This document shows positions 1-11,764 of a stretch of 64,000 nucleotides of DNA, piece by piece. The stretch lies in assembly GCF_000003815.2 (NCBI RefSeq), contig NC_049979.1, forward strand, positions 16,737,933 to 16,801,932. The letters are read 5' to 3'. The notes under the pieces were generated by a model, which was given only the letters and a program-made list of their open reading frames with translations, had not been told where the DNA came from and did no database searches. A program made the translations under genes and the position numbers. This DNA is from Branchiostoma floridae. Its lineage: Eukaryota > Chordata > Leptocardii > Amphioxiformes > Branchiostomatidae. Within the stretch, counting starts at the first letter, position 1. Each line of letters starts with the position of its first letter.

Positions 1-2743
1 GATAGTTCTGCTTGGAGATTACTTTATTACACTTACAATACAGTGATGCTATCATATTATAATGAAGCTTTCTTTGTGCACCAAGTCGATTTCTACACGT
101 CCTTAATACAAAGATACTTCATCAAAGTCAAAGTCACGTAGATCAGTCGTGTGATGTCATTAACGTGCAAAGATTGATTCAGCTGCAGTTTTGAATACTC
201 ACCTCACCTCACCTCACCGGTCCCATAGCCTCATCGGCCGTAGGGGTGAATACTGGGTGTCTAAAAATCTACGACATCAGAAACATCATCGATGTCTTGT
301 CCGGATATAAGTCACTCTTACTATGATTGTCCTTTGTAGTATATGATATTAGGTGTTTCCTAATTCCGCCGGGCTGAGGAAGGAAGATAGATGAAAAACT
401 CCCCATGACCGGTACAACGGCGCGTCAAGTCTTTGTTATTGATTCCTACGAGCCTATACATCCTGCAGTAGGTGGGCCGTGGTGCGGGGAAATTTAAGTC
501 AGTACTTGTGCTAAATTGGCATGATTGTGGTCCGTGACGCTGGTACAGTTGTGCAGACGACGTTGATGCATGTGTAGCTTAGGCACGGTTAGTACTGGCG
601 CATACATCATATTCGTCACCGAGCATTAGTGGAGACTTGTCAATCTTTCAATATGCATACTCATGCCAAAACATAGTCCTTAAGTTATGATACGTGCAGA
701 AGCTTTTATTGGACTTGACATACCAGGTGAAGTATGATTTATAACCATGCTCTCCGTAATCCTAAGCCTTTTGCCTGTGTATGGGAGGCCGTTTCCGCTA
801 TTTCCAGTAGTGTTGATATTCCTGGCGACACCCCTGTAATCACTCCTTTATAAATGATGACGAATTCCTTATCAACTGTACAACACAGTCTTGGAAATAC
901 ACTGGTAAGTAGCTCATCACGTAGTTCGGTTAGCCAAAGGGAATTATTTACCGCCTTGCATTGGACCATGTACTTAGGCAATAATTCGTGCAGATCCCCG
1001 TTGTACTCAGCCCCGGGCGACACCGCATACATCTATTCTGTGATAAAGGGGTCTTTAATGACAGTGTACAGCGCGTGGAGAGGGGACAGAGACGGATAAC
1101 TCAGACAGACTTCCGTAGGTACAACTCATCTCAAAGGTCTGCAAAACTTGTTACTCATCAGTGTGCTTCTTATAAGGAACTGCTTGCTTCAGTGGGCCTC
1201 GTCACAGTAGGCCTCTGGCACAAAATGTACGGCTGCTACGCGTTGGGCTGGTCTTCCTTATCACTGACGGGGATGTCGTCTAATGGAAGGACATGTATCA
1301 GCGTTCTACCGCAGGTGTTTGGTGTAAAATTCTATCAATAGTAACATCGCATACCTGAGGCAGGGACATTATCAGCGCTGTACCAGGAGCGTCGTATCTT
1401 ATGGCATCCAGATAGGTCTCCGGGAGGGAGTTATAGAACTTGTAAAATCTACTGTACATTAGGGAATAAACAAAGACCAGGCTTCGGGCGCTAGATGGTG
1501 TCATTGAGCAGATATTTACAACGTACATGTAGACGTTTTACATATGCATGTAGACATTGGGTACATACTAGAGTTTTCATCTATGTGCCATGTTGGATAT
1601 CAGTCTGTTTTGCAGACGTAAAACTTGGGGACTCCTATAATGGTGATTAAAGAAAAAACACAGCATGCCTCTATGATGATGTATTGCGCACTCAGAAGGC
1701 AGACCATAGGACATGATTATGGCGCCACGACAGAGAAGTGTGTTCGAGTCGTTTTGATAAATGGCTGGGAGGTCACGTAACGGCCGTCTCTAAATCAACC
1801 CATCACGAAGTGACTGTTACCGCAGCATGGAAAAGGCCAAAGCATCCATAGCTAGACTATGATTATGTAGATTTAAAGCACATTCCTATATCTTCCAGAT
1901 TCACGCCATAAGAAGTCTTAAATCAGTGTCAGCGATTTTTAGCACACATTGCTGTAAGAAGAACCTAGTTTTGCACAACGTTTTGAGAATAGTCACTCAT
2001 CTATCTTTCCCCACGACTAAATGCGTGCAGGAAATGAAGGTTGAATCCCTCATCTTCGTTAACGGTCGCCTTCAGACACGGAATGTCCGGATTTAGGGGC
2101 TGTGTCGGCTTGTTTTATAGTCCCAGTAAAACTCACCATCAGACGCGTACACTTCTGGGCTGTTGGAAATTCATCTTGTGTTGACTGTAATCGATTATTG
2201 TGTTGGGAGGACATTTGTGGACTGGATTCATCCAATCTTCATCAAATGATAAATTCATGATATATGGGAGTTCTATTCTACAACATGGCTATCAGTTCAT
2301 TTTGATGCATAGTTCATGTACATTCCGTTCTGATAAGAAAAGTTATAAACATATGACGTGTAATCTTCTTTTTGACGGATGTTGTTTGAGCGACTTTACT
2401 TTGGCCTGGAGTACAAATCGTTATACACAGAGATTTTGTCTGGCACGTTCTGTGGAAACATGCTCTGGAAGAAACTTACGGCGAGTATGAAAATCACTCC
2501 TTACACGGAATAACGGGCCTGGAGTTTTTAGTCACCTATCAGGATTAACGACGAACTTTTCTAGGTGGTACGACACTCTTCATATTTTGTCTGTTGTTGA
2601 TCTAAATTTGCACATCTGTACACTAGATTTATTCAATTGCAAGCTTCGTCAATAAAACAGAGAGGGTTTGAGCTACGACAGTTTTACCTTTCATAAAACC
2701 TAGCTAGTTTCACATCATCTGGATACATTCAAACGGATCTAGT
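1..2743. other. Gene-free AT-rich stretch
   Basis: I see no supportable gene, RNA gene or long repeat here. The open frames are short (under 120 codons), overlap on both strands, lack domain signatures and are not bordered by convincing splice sites. A small CTCAC-type repeat occurs near 200-225. Confidence 0.6.
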
Positions 2744-3002
2744 TACCTCCATGAAAAGGGAGGTATAGTTTTTGGTGTGTCTGTCTGTATGTCTGTCTGT
2801 TCGTCTATCTGTGTGTCTGTTTGTTTGTGTGTCCCGATATTTGTGCATTTGTCAGCATAACTCTGGGTGGATTGTAATGATATTTGGTACGTAGGTAGGG
2901 GCTGGGAAGACGAAGGGCCAAGGTGCGACCTTGGTACTGCAGCAGAACTTCGATTTTTCGTATCTTTTGACCTGGACATGCTATGATTTGCAAATAAGAA
3001 TA
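2744..3002. repeat. Dispersed repeat, copy A
   Basis: This block opens with a short palindrome (ACCTCC ... GGGAGGT), runs through a degenerate TCTG/TTTG-rich tract and continues into a segment with CAGCATAACTC, GGATGGATTGTA-like and GATATTTGGT words. The same order of words recurs at 3977-4215, so the two are diverged copies of one dispersed family. No coding capacity is visible, and I cannot name the family. Confidence 0.55.
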
Positions 3003-3186
3003 TTTCGTGGAGGTCTCCGAACTCTTGTTTGAGGTCGATATTATGTTTTTAATTTTGCACGTATGAATTACCTCCGATTTTCCTTAGTTTGGAACGCAAA
3101 TTGTCGTACGTTAGCCCTGTATAAAGGTCAACTCCGCCAACAAACACAGAAGATACGTTGTTTGGTAGTCCTTTCGAAACTCAGAA

Positions 3187-3590
3187 ATAGTACTTTTCTG
3201 GACGTTAGTAGGTTCATCTTAGGTTAGCCGCTATTGATCATTACATTACTAGTACTCTCCTGGACGTATGTAGGTTCATCTTAGGTTAGACGCTATTGAT
3301 CATTACATTACTCTCCTGGACGTTAGTAGGTTCATCTTAGGTTAGCCGGTGTTGATCATTATATTACTCTCCTGGACTGTATTAGGTTCATCTTAGGTTA
3401 GCCGCTATTGATCATTACACTGCTTTCCTGGAGTGTTGTAGGTTCATCTTAGGTTAGCCGCTATTGACCATTACACTACTTTCCTGGACTGTAGTAGGTT
3501 CATCTTAGGTTAGCCGCTATTGATCATTACATTACTCTCCTGGACTGTAGTAGGTTCATCTTAGGTTAGCCGCTATTGATCATTACTTTG
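3187..3590. repeat. Tandem repeat, 56-bp unit, 7 copies
   Basis: The word GGTTCATCTTAGGTTAG starts at about 3211, 3273, 3329, 3385, 3441, 3497 and 3553. The spacing is 62 and then five times 56 bp. The rest of each unit (CCGCTATTGATCATTAC, then CTCCTGGAC) is also conserved. The first unit is lengthened by a 6-bp insertion. Differences between units are few, so the array is fairly young. Confidence 0.9.
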
Positions 3591-3976
3591 GAAGCTCACT
3601 TGTGCACTGTCATCAGCTGGTACGGGAATCACATTGAGCTGCCAGACTAGCTATAAAGAGAAAGTTGAGGCGAGTTGAGAAAGTCTACATCCCTACATTG
3701 TGTTTTCTATCGTTTTGTTCTTTAACTCTAATGACCGTTTGCTGCTTGCAGGATTTCCATTTGGAATGCCCCTAGAAAAAGGAAAGAACATGCCCTAAAG
3801 TAGACTTACAGTTGGTTGCGATGGTCGATGCACAGTAACTACTGAGGTACATGATAAGTCAGGCAGTTAGACAAAGATGTTTGTTCTACTGTCTTTTTTT
3901 ACATGGTATCTTCCACCAGGGGCACTTCATCATGTAGGCAACCAACTACTAAATTTAAAGAAACATTTGGCAAGAT

Positions 3977-4215
3977 TTAGTTACTTTCCCCAAGAAGGTT
4001 ATATTTTGGTTAGTGTTTGGGTGTGTTTGTGTGTTTGTAGAAGACCAGCATAACTCGAGAACGCCTGGATGGATTGTATTGATATTTGGTGTATGGGTAG
4101 GTCTTGATTATACCTAGAAATGATGAGATTTTCCCCCTAGCGGCTTGTTAAGTTACTGCCGCGGAACTTCCGGGTTTGATATTTCTAGTTCCGGACAAGC
4201 TATGGTCATTATTTT
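3977..4215. repeat. Dispersed repeat, copy B
   Basis: This is the second copy of the family seen at 2744-3002, in the same orientation. It shares the TTTGG/GTGTTTG-rich tract, then CAGCATAACTC, GGATGGATTGTATTGATA and GATATTTGGTGTATGGGTAGG. The 56-bp tandem array lies between the two copies. Confidence 0.55.
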
Positions 4216-5576
4216 TTAATTGGTAGATGGAACGAGTGTAAGTGGTGTAGGTTTGGGGACCCCTATTGGCATGTTGGAACTGCAAGGACTGGTTTAGTTT
4301 CAGACTTTGAAAGGGAATAACTAAAAAAAGGTGTTGATGGATTTCTGGTTTGTAGACTGCTTAAGTGATGCTTCATATGGTTGAAGGTATGAGGTCGTGG
4401 AACTCTAGTTAATGAAACGTCATCCCACTCTCTGGTACTCAAGTAATCTTCGTAAACGTGACTGACACACCTCGTTCGGCTGCATTTTATACTTCGGATC
4501 GTATCCTTCTCCCCTGTAGAGGAACTGATCCTTAGCTTCATTATCTGTAAGCAACCAGCGCCTGGGGTGGGCTTGTTATTGAGATACGTCAGTAGGAGTT
4601 AGTGTCGCTCAACTTGACGCCCGAGCTACGGGAATTGTTTTCCCTCTGTTGTAATGCACATGACACTTTTTAGCAACTCATAAATCTGTGAAATGAAAAA
4701 AGTTTCTTGTTTTCTCCTGTATGAGAGACTTTTGTTAGGTGAAGTAGATCACATGGACGTGAAATGACCAGAAATAATGGGTAGATATGTCCCAAAACGC
4801 TTGAGACGTTTATCAACGTCTTCGTGTAATCCAAATATAGCCTAAATACAATCAACGTCTTCGTGTAATCCAAATATAGCCTAAATACATCATAGGGAAA
4901 TCAATCATCTTATGAAGCTATTCCACATCACACCACGATGTCCTTTTTCCGGGCTAATGGACAATGCTGCCTCTTGTTTCTTCTATCATTGCCAGCGAAG
5001 GAAACTAGCAAACTAGGTTAACATCATCGTCCCGCTTCAGTAAACGTTTAGTATCATAAATGTATTTTAATAATTAACAAGCTCTATGTGTGGCGGTAAT
5101 TATACTTTTCCAGTACTATAGAAAAGCACCATCCGTTAGCCGACATGATTGAGTGCCTGTTCCTTCTGCCTACAGACCTGAGCACGTCATTTCCTTCCCT
5201 CATAATTGCGCGGCACCATAGCTGCTGAGTGGGCGGCAGGGCAGGATTATGGCTTTCGGCACTGAGCGGGAATTCGGCTCCTACTTGTTCTGGTGAGTAA
5301 AGCTTGGTTTGTCCTCTAACATTCCAGAAAACACGCGCTCCTCTGTTAGGTCGATATTAGCCACATGGTGTCCGTCGAGGTCGATCAACGCCATCTGCCA
5401 CTTAGCGAATACGAAGGAGCATTCTGTACGAACAACTTAGCTTAAGTAGTTTACATTTTGACTTGGATTCAAGTTGATTTTGAAGAAACAAGCAGGGCCG
5501 CTTCATGGAGTTTGTTCTACTTCGAGACTAGTACTGTAAAGCGCAGATTGCAGCGGGAGTGGGAGGCCCCTTGCGT
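4216..5576. other. Intergenic, only the 39-bp duplication seen
   Basis: Apart from the 39-bp duplication at 4812-4890, I see no gene, RNA or repeat signal here. Confidence 0.5.
4812..4890. repeat. 39-bp direct duplication
   Basis: A 39-bp segment beginning ATCAACGTCTTCGTG occurs twice head to tail (starts 4812 and 4851) with no difference I can see. This is a very recent local duplication with no coding meaning. Confidence 0.85.
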
Positions 5577-5584
5577 AGGCGGTG

Positions 5585-5867
5585 TACCGAAAGTGCGAAA
5601 AGGAACGAAAAGGAACGAAAAGGAGCGAAAAGGAACGAAAAGGAACGAAAAGGAACGAAAAGGAGCGAAAAGGAACGAAAAGGAGCGAAAAGGAACGAAA
5701 AGGAACGAAAAGGAAAGTACCGAAAGTGCGAAAAGGAACGAAAAGGAACGAAAAGGAAAGTACCGAAAGTGCGAAAAGGAACGAAAAGGAACGAAAAGAT
5801 TGGGTAGGAACGAAAAGGAACGAAAAGGAAAGTACCGAAAGTGCGAAAAGGAACGAAAAGGAACGAA
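5585..5867 (+). repeat. GGAACGAAAA decamer array (left arm of inverted pair)
   Basis: About 280 bp consists of the decamer GGAACGAAAA, with GGAGCGAAAA variants. It is interrupted three times by a longer unit containing TACCGAAAGTGCGAAAA. The array is followed by CGAAGTATGAAGCAAA and AATAAAATCGATG. The reverse complement of the same array and flank occurs at 6961-7323. The long open frames across it in several phases (Lys/Arg/Glu-rich, or Ser/Phe-rich on the other strand) come from a stop-free decamer and are not genes. Confidence 0.9.
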
Positions 5868-5944
5868 GTATGAAGCAAAGTGAAATAAAATCGATGGGAA
5901 TATAAGGTAACGGTACTGTGATCGGCAATTGCATTTGAAACGGT

Positions 5945-6960
5945 CTTTATTTTTGCATTTTGTGGCTTGTTCCACGAAATTCCTAGAGCTCCAATGGTTC
6001 AACGGCGAACCGGCGGGAAAGTGCACGCGTGGAAATAGCTAAATACAAATCAAAGGCGATGGGCGGAGTCACGAATCAGTGAGTCCCGGGTTCCCACGCG
6101 GGCTGCCACAGATCAAATTCGGGGGGGGGGGGGGGGTTAGGTTGAGTATTGCGTCTGAAAAACGTTTGACGGGCTGACATTCTGGTGTAGATTATTTTTC
6201 TACGGTCCAAAAAATGTCACAAAGTCGTTTTCTAGTGCTCCCGGCCTAAATTATAAGTGGCCCAGGGCAATCGGGACACCGCGTTGATTTCAATTCGAGG
6301 CCTGGTTCCAAAGACTTTTTCTGCCGAACCCGCACGGGAGACGTGAGTCGCCCGCCAGATCTCTCCTTAGTTTCCTATCATCCTTTGCACAAATTCTTCA
6401 CGTTGGCCCTTTCTTCCCGCCAAAATGATTAATACTCATGATACAACGTGATGAAAACTCCTTGGTACAATGTATACATGTCTATCCTTTCACAGCTTTT
6501 CTTTTGTCGTGAACGAGCAAGAAGATATGTCTCCAGTTTCCAGAAAACCATGTTGTGGGCCTTGTTGAAGGGAGCTGTCATGCTCGTGGGGCAGCAGTTT
6601 ATTATTTAGCATATCATTCCAGACCGGATTTCTATTAGACGTAAACAATCGCAGGTCATTTGCATGCGGCGCTCCCATCTTGGGAGAGCAGAAGCCACCC
6701 AAATACAACAACAACGCTACAATCTTGCCTCATTCTGAAAATGTATATAAATCGATATTTATCCATCACCCACCAGTAACTGAATTTTAATCCTTACTTT
6801 CTTATCTCAGTTCTGTTTCCTTGTATTTCGCTGATCTTCAGAGAATAATTTAGCCACACAAACACAACAGCCTAAAACAGCGTCGTAAAAATTTGATATT
6901 GCCAAATTCTGAGTAAAATAAAACACGTTTCATAGGCTTCTAACGCCCGCAGTACCGGTC
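5945..6960. other. Spacer between inverted decamer arrays
   Basis: This spacer separates the left and right decamer arrays. It includes a run of 16 G at 6121-6136. No gene is recognised. Confidence 0.5.
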
Positions 6961-7000
6961 CCTTATATTCTCATTGATTTTATTTTAGTTTGCTTCATAC

Positions 7001-7281
7001 TTCGTTCCTTTTCGTTCCTTTTCGTTCCTTTTCGTTCCTTTTCGTTCCTTTTCGTTCCTTTTCGCACTTTCGGTAGACCCTGCGTAGGTATACTGTACAA
7101 ACGATTTATATACCACCTCATTGATTTTATTTTAGTTTGCTTCATACTTCGTTCCTTTTCGTTCCTTTTCGTTCCTTTTCGTTCCTTTTCGTTCCTTTTC
7201 GTTCCTTTTCGTTCCTTTTCGTTCCTTTTCGTTCCTTTTCGTTCCTTTTCGTTCCTTTTCGTTCCTTTTCGCACTTTCGGT
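7001..7281 (-). repeat. Two decamer arrays in inverted orientation (right arm)
   Basis: Read on the minus strand there are two arrays of GGAACGAAAA: 6 copies (about 7001-7075) and 12 identical copies (about 7148-7272). Each starts with the TACCGAAAGTGCGAAAA unit and ends with CGAAGTATGAAGCAAA and AATAAAATCAATG. The two blocks, each with a flank containing CCTACGCAGGGTCTACC, form a tandem duplication of a larger module. The module matches the left array at 5585-5867 in inverse orientation. Confidence 0.9.
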
Positions 7282-7323
7282 AGACCCTGCGTAGGTATAC
7301 TGTACAAACGATTTATATACCAC

Positions 7324-8247
7324 CGAGATCGAACCAAAGGTGTTGTTTGATGTTTGCCACCATTAGATGGTATGTGGGCGGCAATAATTGCTTAGAAAAG
7401 GGCGTTCTTATTGTCTGTACAGAAAAGCTCACAGGTATGACCACAGGGATGTTTCCTTAAAGGTTGTCGCCAACATAGTTCCCAAGGCGCGGTCCCAAGG
7501 CTTGTACTGTCCAACCAGTTTTACCCACAACTATCTGAGATCAAATTGAACGACTGTCTTTTCTTCATAAGTATGCAACCTCTGTGCCCTGGAATCACCG
7601 CGCTGTCCCATACCTTTGTCCGTTGTGAATACTAATGGTAGCGAATGCTCCATGGATATTCTTTACAGAAGATTAGTGCCACTTACCGGGAAGACTGCAG
7701 CTAAATAATTGTGCATAGGTCTACTTAAAGTAGATGAAAGTAAGAGCGTCATAATCGTGTTTGCCACACAAATGTCTTGCCAATTATTTTGCTAATTTTG
7801 TGCCTAAGTTGACCCATCAGGGGCTGTAGACTGCATGTAAACGCGTAGGGACTGTTGGTCCTTCGGACTGGAGTGCATGGATCAGAGAACTACAGATACT
7901 GTGCATAAACGAAACAAATCCCTGTATATCCACTGGCGGATTGTTCTAACCAAGGATCTTCAAACAGATCAAGAAGGAGACGGGAGGTCTACTGCCATAA
8001 ACCATCTGTATTACTTTGGGGACAGTTACGTTCAACGATCAGGGCAGTTGTGGTATTACCAATGTTAAAAGTTATTCGCCGTTCTGGTTTGTCCTTGTTT
8101 GGCCACTTGTTTGGCCGTTGCACCAACTGCTTCTGTTACACATGTTCCCCATGCTTACATGTGTAAAGCTATAACAGGATATCAGTTTTAGGAAACTATA
8201 ACAGAGCATCAGTTCTAGAAACACCCACAGTCCCACACACAACTTAC
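7324..8247. other. Intergenic, nothing recognised
   Basis: Only short frames without domain signatures are present. Confidence 0.5.
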
Positions 8248-8364
8248 TGTAAATGCATTTAATTTCGCGGTAGCGGGAAAAATGACTTTTCGCGGTGGTT
8301 TTAAGTTCGCGGTGAAGTGGTCACCGCGAACATTAATCCACCGCGAACATTTCTGCATTTACAG
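8248..8364. mobile_element. MITE-like inverted-repeat element (about 117 bp)
   Basis: The left end, CTGTAAATGCATTTAATTTC, and the right end, GCGAACATTTCTGCATTTACAG, form terminal inverted repeats of about 24 bp with a small mismatch zone. Between them are further CGCGG/CCGCG inverted words, so the whole can fold into a long hairpin. There is no coding capacity. I could not define a clear target-site duplication, so the superfamily is left open. Confidence 0.65.
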
Positions 8365-9599
8365 AATCTACTGCGTTTTAAAGCACAGTTTTCTATGTTT
8401 TATTGCAACAAATAGTTGCTGTATGAAAAGAACAAAAAACTGTATGAAAGACGCATGCAGCAAGATCTTAATCCCAAACCCCCGTTATATGGACCAGTTG
8501 TCTTGAGTTATAGCAGTAGGTCGTGCATGGTGAAATGAGACCGCGTGCGACACACGACTTTTCCTCATGCGTCACCACAAACAATGTACGGAATTAACAA
8601 GCGGCAGAAAATCTTGAGCTGCCAAAGTGTCTGGGCTTATCTACCACACAGCACTCCAGGCTACCCCATTCAGCAGACTCACGCGACCAGAGGTGCTTCA
8701 GTAGAGGCTGATTTATCACAGGTGGTGGCTTCACGGCCGGCGGAGTGCCGATCCAATCTGTCCCAGGTAATCCTGACTCATGAGTACCGCCATACCAGCT
8801 CCGGGACAGACCGGCCAGCTGCGACCTTCCAGCCAGTAAATCATATTACGATCAGGATTCGGTTTCACCAGACAAATTATCGCGAGAAACACCTTGAGAA
8901 TCAAAGTCCGTCGTAACGAAGGGGCTGCAGTGACCATTAGAGGTGTAGCGGTACGGCGATGAGGAACATGCCTGAGGACGTCTCCCTACATCTCCTGCAG
9001 TACAGGAAGCCCCTCGAGTTCCGTCGGCAGAAGGTACGTGTGGTCACCTGGAGTTATGTAGCCAGAGTTTATGTGAAGTCAGCGGAGCATTCATGGCTCT
9101 GTTTCCAGGAGATACCTGGAGACATCTTTCAGTTTGTATGAAATCACTCCTCTATAAGCGACCATCGAAGTAACCAATCCGACTGTTTCCTTCCACTTTG
9201 TCTTGGATATGAAAAAAAATGATAGTCCCTGTACTACTAATTTTGAGTGAGTCTTAGAAGAATCGCAATCCTTTCATCTCCATTCATGCGTTATGTGCAA
9301 CGTTTTACGTCGCATCATAAACTTATCTTTCATCCTTTTCTCCTTGAAATGTAATCCTATTGTAAAAAGAAAAGATGACAAGGTTTCCTGAACATCTTTA
9401 AACATCTGGACCAAGAAGATTTACTGCCTAATATACAGTCACTTGTGTCATTGGAAACTGTTTCAAATGCACTCGCTATGCTTTTATCCACCATCTATCA
9501 CTATTGATAGATTTAGTTGTATTTCAAATACATGTTTATTTATTTATCTAAATTTTATTTATTAGAATTCTCCATATACGAAGGGTATAGCGAAACAGG
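8365..9599. other. Intergenic, nothing recognised
   Basis: Several open frames of 60-120 codons occur around 8545-9141. None has a recognisable domain or paired splice signals, and frames on both strands are open at once. Confidence 0.5.
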
Positions 9600-10025
9600 T
9601 GTCAAAGATCACCTCTTCAAAGCCGCCATACACACATGTTCGCACGTGTTTACACACGGCGGGGTTATACCCTTTCGCTGGCTAATTATAAGACGGGGAT
9701 GCGCCAGGTCTCCCGTCCGGGTGATTTGAAGTGAATCACCAACTCCAGACAGAAGGGTTTGCTCCATCTCACACCGCACCATCGCACGTGTGGGGGTTCT
9801 TTAACGTGCATAGGGTGTGACTCTCCCCATACACGAGACCTCCATTTAACGTCCTATCCGAGGGACGGCCCTAGCCGAAGCTAGGTACTCATTTTCACCT
9901 GAGTATAGTGAGGAAAGCAGTGTAAAGTGCTTTTCCCAAGGACACAAGATCGGTGACACGCAGTCGGATTTGAACCCGCGACCTCTCGGTCACGAGGCAC
10001 AAATGCCGCCGCTGCGCCACGCGAC
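9600..10025 (-). mobile_element. tRNA-derived SINE, copy 1
   Basis: Read on the minus strand from 10025, it opens with a tRNA-like head. The A box is TGGCGCAGCGGC and the B box is GGTTCAAATCC, spaced as in a tRNA promoter. After this comes a body containing ACTCAGGTGAAAATGAGTAC, TAGCTTCGGCTAGG, CCGTCCCTCGGAT, AAGAACCCCCACACGTGCGA and TGGTGCGGTG. The same body words occur in the same order at 17043-17395 on the plus strand. It is probably a SINE rather than a tRNA gene, because the cloverleaf is imperfect and the long body is shared. The 3' end is approximate. Confidence 0.75.
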
Positions 10026-10029
10026 TTCA

Positions 10030-11540
10030 CATATGACTCATGTATGTGTCAGACGAACCTACCATTTGTCGAACACACAGGCTGTGCTGTTCTGTAAGTT
10101 ATGTCTTGAAGAGTTTGACGTGTCATCAAATCAAAGTTTTCCGTGTTGTAAAGAAACCGAGGAGTAAGGTTGAAGCATATTTCTATCTGACCCCACATCA
10201 TATATGCATGCTTGGAATTCAAGGCAACAAAGATACATCTATAACGCACATAAAACATCAATAGACCTGGTTTCTTTTATTTCATATTCTTTAAAAGTCA
10301 TCATATACCTTATCATTCATGTACAAACACCATGTTGGTCTTCAGACACATACAAGACATTTCCCCATTCACGTCTCTTACGATATTCTGTAGCTACTTT
10401 AACGTTAACTATGTAGCTGTGAAATATTACCCAAAGATAGCCATACATATGCTATGCATACACCTAGTGCCAACTCGAATCAGATCTTGGAAAATTTCCT
10501 CAACACACGTAAGATGGACTAAGCAGCTGGACGTAACAATTAGTTCTTGCGTCAACATTGAAGAGGTATACGTAGCTGTTTTATGATGTTGACAGTAAAG
10601 CAAGCTTAAGCTTGTATCACTTCTCTGAAGCGTAAGTCATTTCTTGAGTGGGTTTTCTCTACTGTCACACATTGATCGGATCGACTAACGTGACCTGAAT
10701 CAAGCATGCAGAAAATATTGCCCCTCCTAGCGGTAACTAAGCGGCCCTTATCCGTGGTGTTGTGAAGAAATACTAACAAAAACAATTACCGACTGGTGAC
10801 ATCCGGCAGAGCAAGTCCTTTGCGTATAAGACAGATTTGTTTATGCTATTTACTTATTTGCGCCACCATGTTTGCCCCACAATGTTTGGCCCCACAATCT
10901 TCTTATTTACATACCTTGTTGACCTTAAACACACATAACATTGCTTTTGTACAAGCAATAATCAACATAACGCTGTGTGTCATGATATTCACGGTTGTAC
11001 CTTTCAACAACACTATATGTTCGCCGATATTTCACAATACTTGAGCGACCCACGGCCGTGTCTTTATATGCGTTTTACTTGCACCTCACAGGAACGTAGC
11101 GCGCGGGACCTTTACCGCACGCTAAGATCAGAATTAATTTCAGGCCCCCCACTATGGCAGCCTGGGAGGCATGTTCGCACTGAAGTAATCAGGCTTGCCG
11201 TAATTTGGGATCTTGTAAATACTCCAGTGTTCAATACGAGTCCAGAAATCACCTTCTCCTGGACTCGCAGGGGAAGCAGACATGACATAGCCATTTGGTA
11301 ATGAGAAACGGTGACAGCTCCGCACCAGTGTGGTGACCGCAATCTGGTCTGATCACCTTCACAGCCAGAACCCATCTCCCCACCCAGCACCCAGCACCTT
11401 GCCTGGAGGACATGCTTACATCTGCAGTCATACTGCGTCGTAAATGTCTTTAGGAGAAGATTGCGCGATGTAACAGCGGCTAGCTCCGTGTAGTTGTAAA
11501 TCATGAACGGAAAAGTTGGTACATTCTGGTTCACTGACCT
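10030..11540. other. Intergenic, nothing recognised
   Basis: There are short open frames only. The 150-codon minus-strand frame at 11112-11564 has no recognisable family and overlaps open frames on the other strand. Confidence 0.5.
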
Positions 11541-11542
11541 TG

Positions 11543-11761
11543 AAATACTTTTGCATGTAAGCAACTTTGTACACTTACTCTTGTGCCTGACGATGAAGTA
11601 CTTTTTGCATGTAAGCTAACTTTGTACACTAACTCTTGTGCCTGACGATGACATACTTTTTGCAAGTAAGCTAACTTCGTACACTTACTCTTGTGCCTGA
11701 CGATGAAGTACTTTTTGCATGTAATCTAACTTTGTACACTAACTCTTGTGCCTGACGATGT
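11543..11761. repeat. Tandem repeat, about 54-bp unit, 4 copies
   Basis: Four head-to-tail units carry GCATGTAAGCTAACTTTGTA, then CACTTACTCTTGTGCCTGAC and GATGAAGTACTTTT. The copies differ by a few substitutions and 1-bp indels. Confidence 0.85.
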
Positions 11762-11764
11762 ATG

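Noticed and set aside
3187..3590. Possible CRISPR-like array
   Set aside because: The units are contiguous 56-bp tandem repeats without unique spacers, and the genome is animal.
5458..5934. Long Lys/Arg/Glu-rich and Ser/Phe-rich open frames on both strands
   Set aside because: They are translations of the GGAACGAAAA decamer array, which has no stop in several phases; all frames are open at once.
6121..6136. Run of 16 G as a possible G-quadruplex
   Set aside because: It is a plain homopolymer in repeat-rich intergenic DNA, with no gene context to suggest function.
9960..10025. Possible genuine tRNA gene on the minus strand
   Set aside because: A and B boxes are good, but the acceptor stem does not close and a long body shared with another locus follows, so SINE is the better call.
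11112..11564. 150-codon minus-strand frame
   Set aside because: No known family; the frame also runs into the start of a tandem repeat.
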